Origin: Chloroflexota bacterium
GTDB taxonomy: Bacteria; Chloroflexota; Anaerolineae; UBA1429
Direction: 5' to 3'
Length of the DNA stretch: 5,750 nt
Assembly (NCBI GenBank): GCA_014360745.1
Contig: JACIWY010000258.1
Coordinates: 1 to 5,750, forward strand
A model generated the notes under the pieces. The model ran no database searches and was not told the origin of the DNA. It worked only from the letters and a program-made list of their open reading frames with translations. Positions 5,656 to 5,750 of this stretch are shown in pieces. The position numbers and the translations under genes are program-made. Numbering within the stretch: position 1 is the first letter of the stretch; each line of letters starts with the position of its first letter.

Positions 5656-5750
5656 GCTCTGGCGAGTATGTGTTTGCCCTTAGATGGGCGATTGGAGATC
5701 GCGGTAACCTCTGCGGCGACACCGGTCGGTGTAATTTCAACCGCCCCGAC
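5656..5750. other. Window-edge segment with no assignable gene
   Basis: On the minus strand two frames are open to the edge. One ends in TGA at 5600-5598 and reads VGAVEITPTGVAAEVTAIS at its start; the other ends at 5584-5582 and is Arg/Pro-rich. A plus-strand frame also stays open from about 5667. Each would run through or abut the palindrome and none has a recognisable domain. The segment may hold the end of a neighbouring gene, but the visible length is too short to decide. Confidence 0.3.

Noticed and set aside
5582..5749. Minus-strand tail ending SGALRFDDMRLP, suggestive of a protein C-terminus
   Set aside because: The frame is Arg/Pro-rich, runs through the palindrome and overlaps the -35 box; a second frame is equally open, so no gene can be chosen.

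Overview
The window is about 5.7 kb of GC-rich bacterial DNA. Every convincing gene lies on the minus strand, so transcription runs from high to low coordinates. The content points to an anaerobic or facultatively anaerobic bacterium with corrinoid (B12)-dependent one-carbon metabolism. The composition and this type of gene set would fit Chloroflexota or a similar soil, sediment or thermal lineage, but I cannot fix the taxon. I see no rRNA, tRNA, CRISPR array or insertion sequence.

Layout from right to left. Positions 5520-5750 hold a 54-bp imperfect palindrome (5602-5655) and a good sigma-70-type promoter (-35 at 5585-5590, -10 at 5562-5567). A tight four-gene operon follows: an aldo/keto reductase (5519-4500), a first MtmB-family methyltransferase (4479-3076), a MtmC-type corrinoid protein (3039-2386) and a second MtmB-family methyltransferase (2344-974). 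The gaps are 20, 36 and 41 nt, and each gene has its own Shine-Dalgarno sequence. A 214-nt intergenic region (760-973) follows. It holds a hairpin just past the operon, a second sigma-70-type promoter and two LacI/GalR-like operator candidates. The last gene is a mannonate dehydratase (UxuA)-like gene (759-1) whose 3' end lies outside the window.

The central point is that both MtmB-family proteins are uninterrupted. They have no in-frame amber codon, and valine occupies the place where archaeal MtmB has pyrrolysine. In the related MttB superfamily, members without pyrrolysine act on quaternary amines such as glycine betaine instead of trimethylamine. By analogy, these two proteins probably demethylate something other than monomethylamine and pass the methyl group to the single corrinoid protein between them. 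The substrate is unknown. Neither the reductive activator of the corrinoid nor the second methyltransferase (to tetrahydrofolate or coenzyme M) is in the window. The aldo/keto reductase and the uronate-pathway-like neighbour suggest, without proving, a link to sugar or sugar-acid catabolism.
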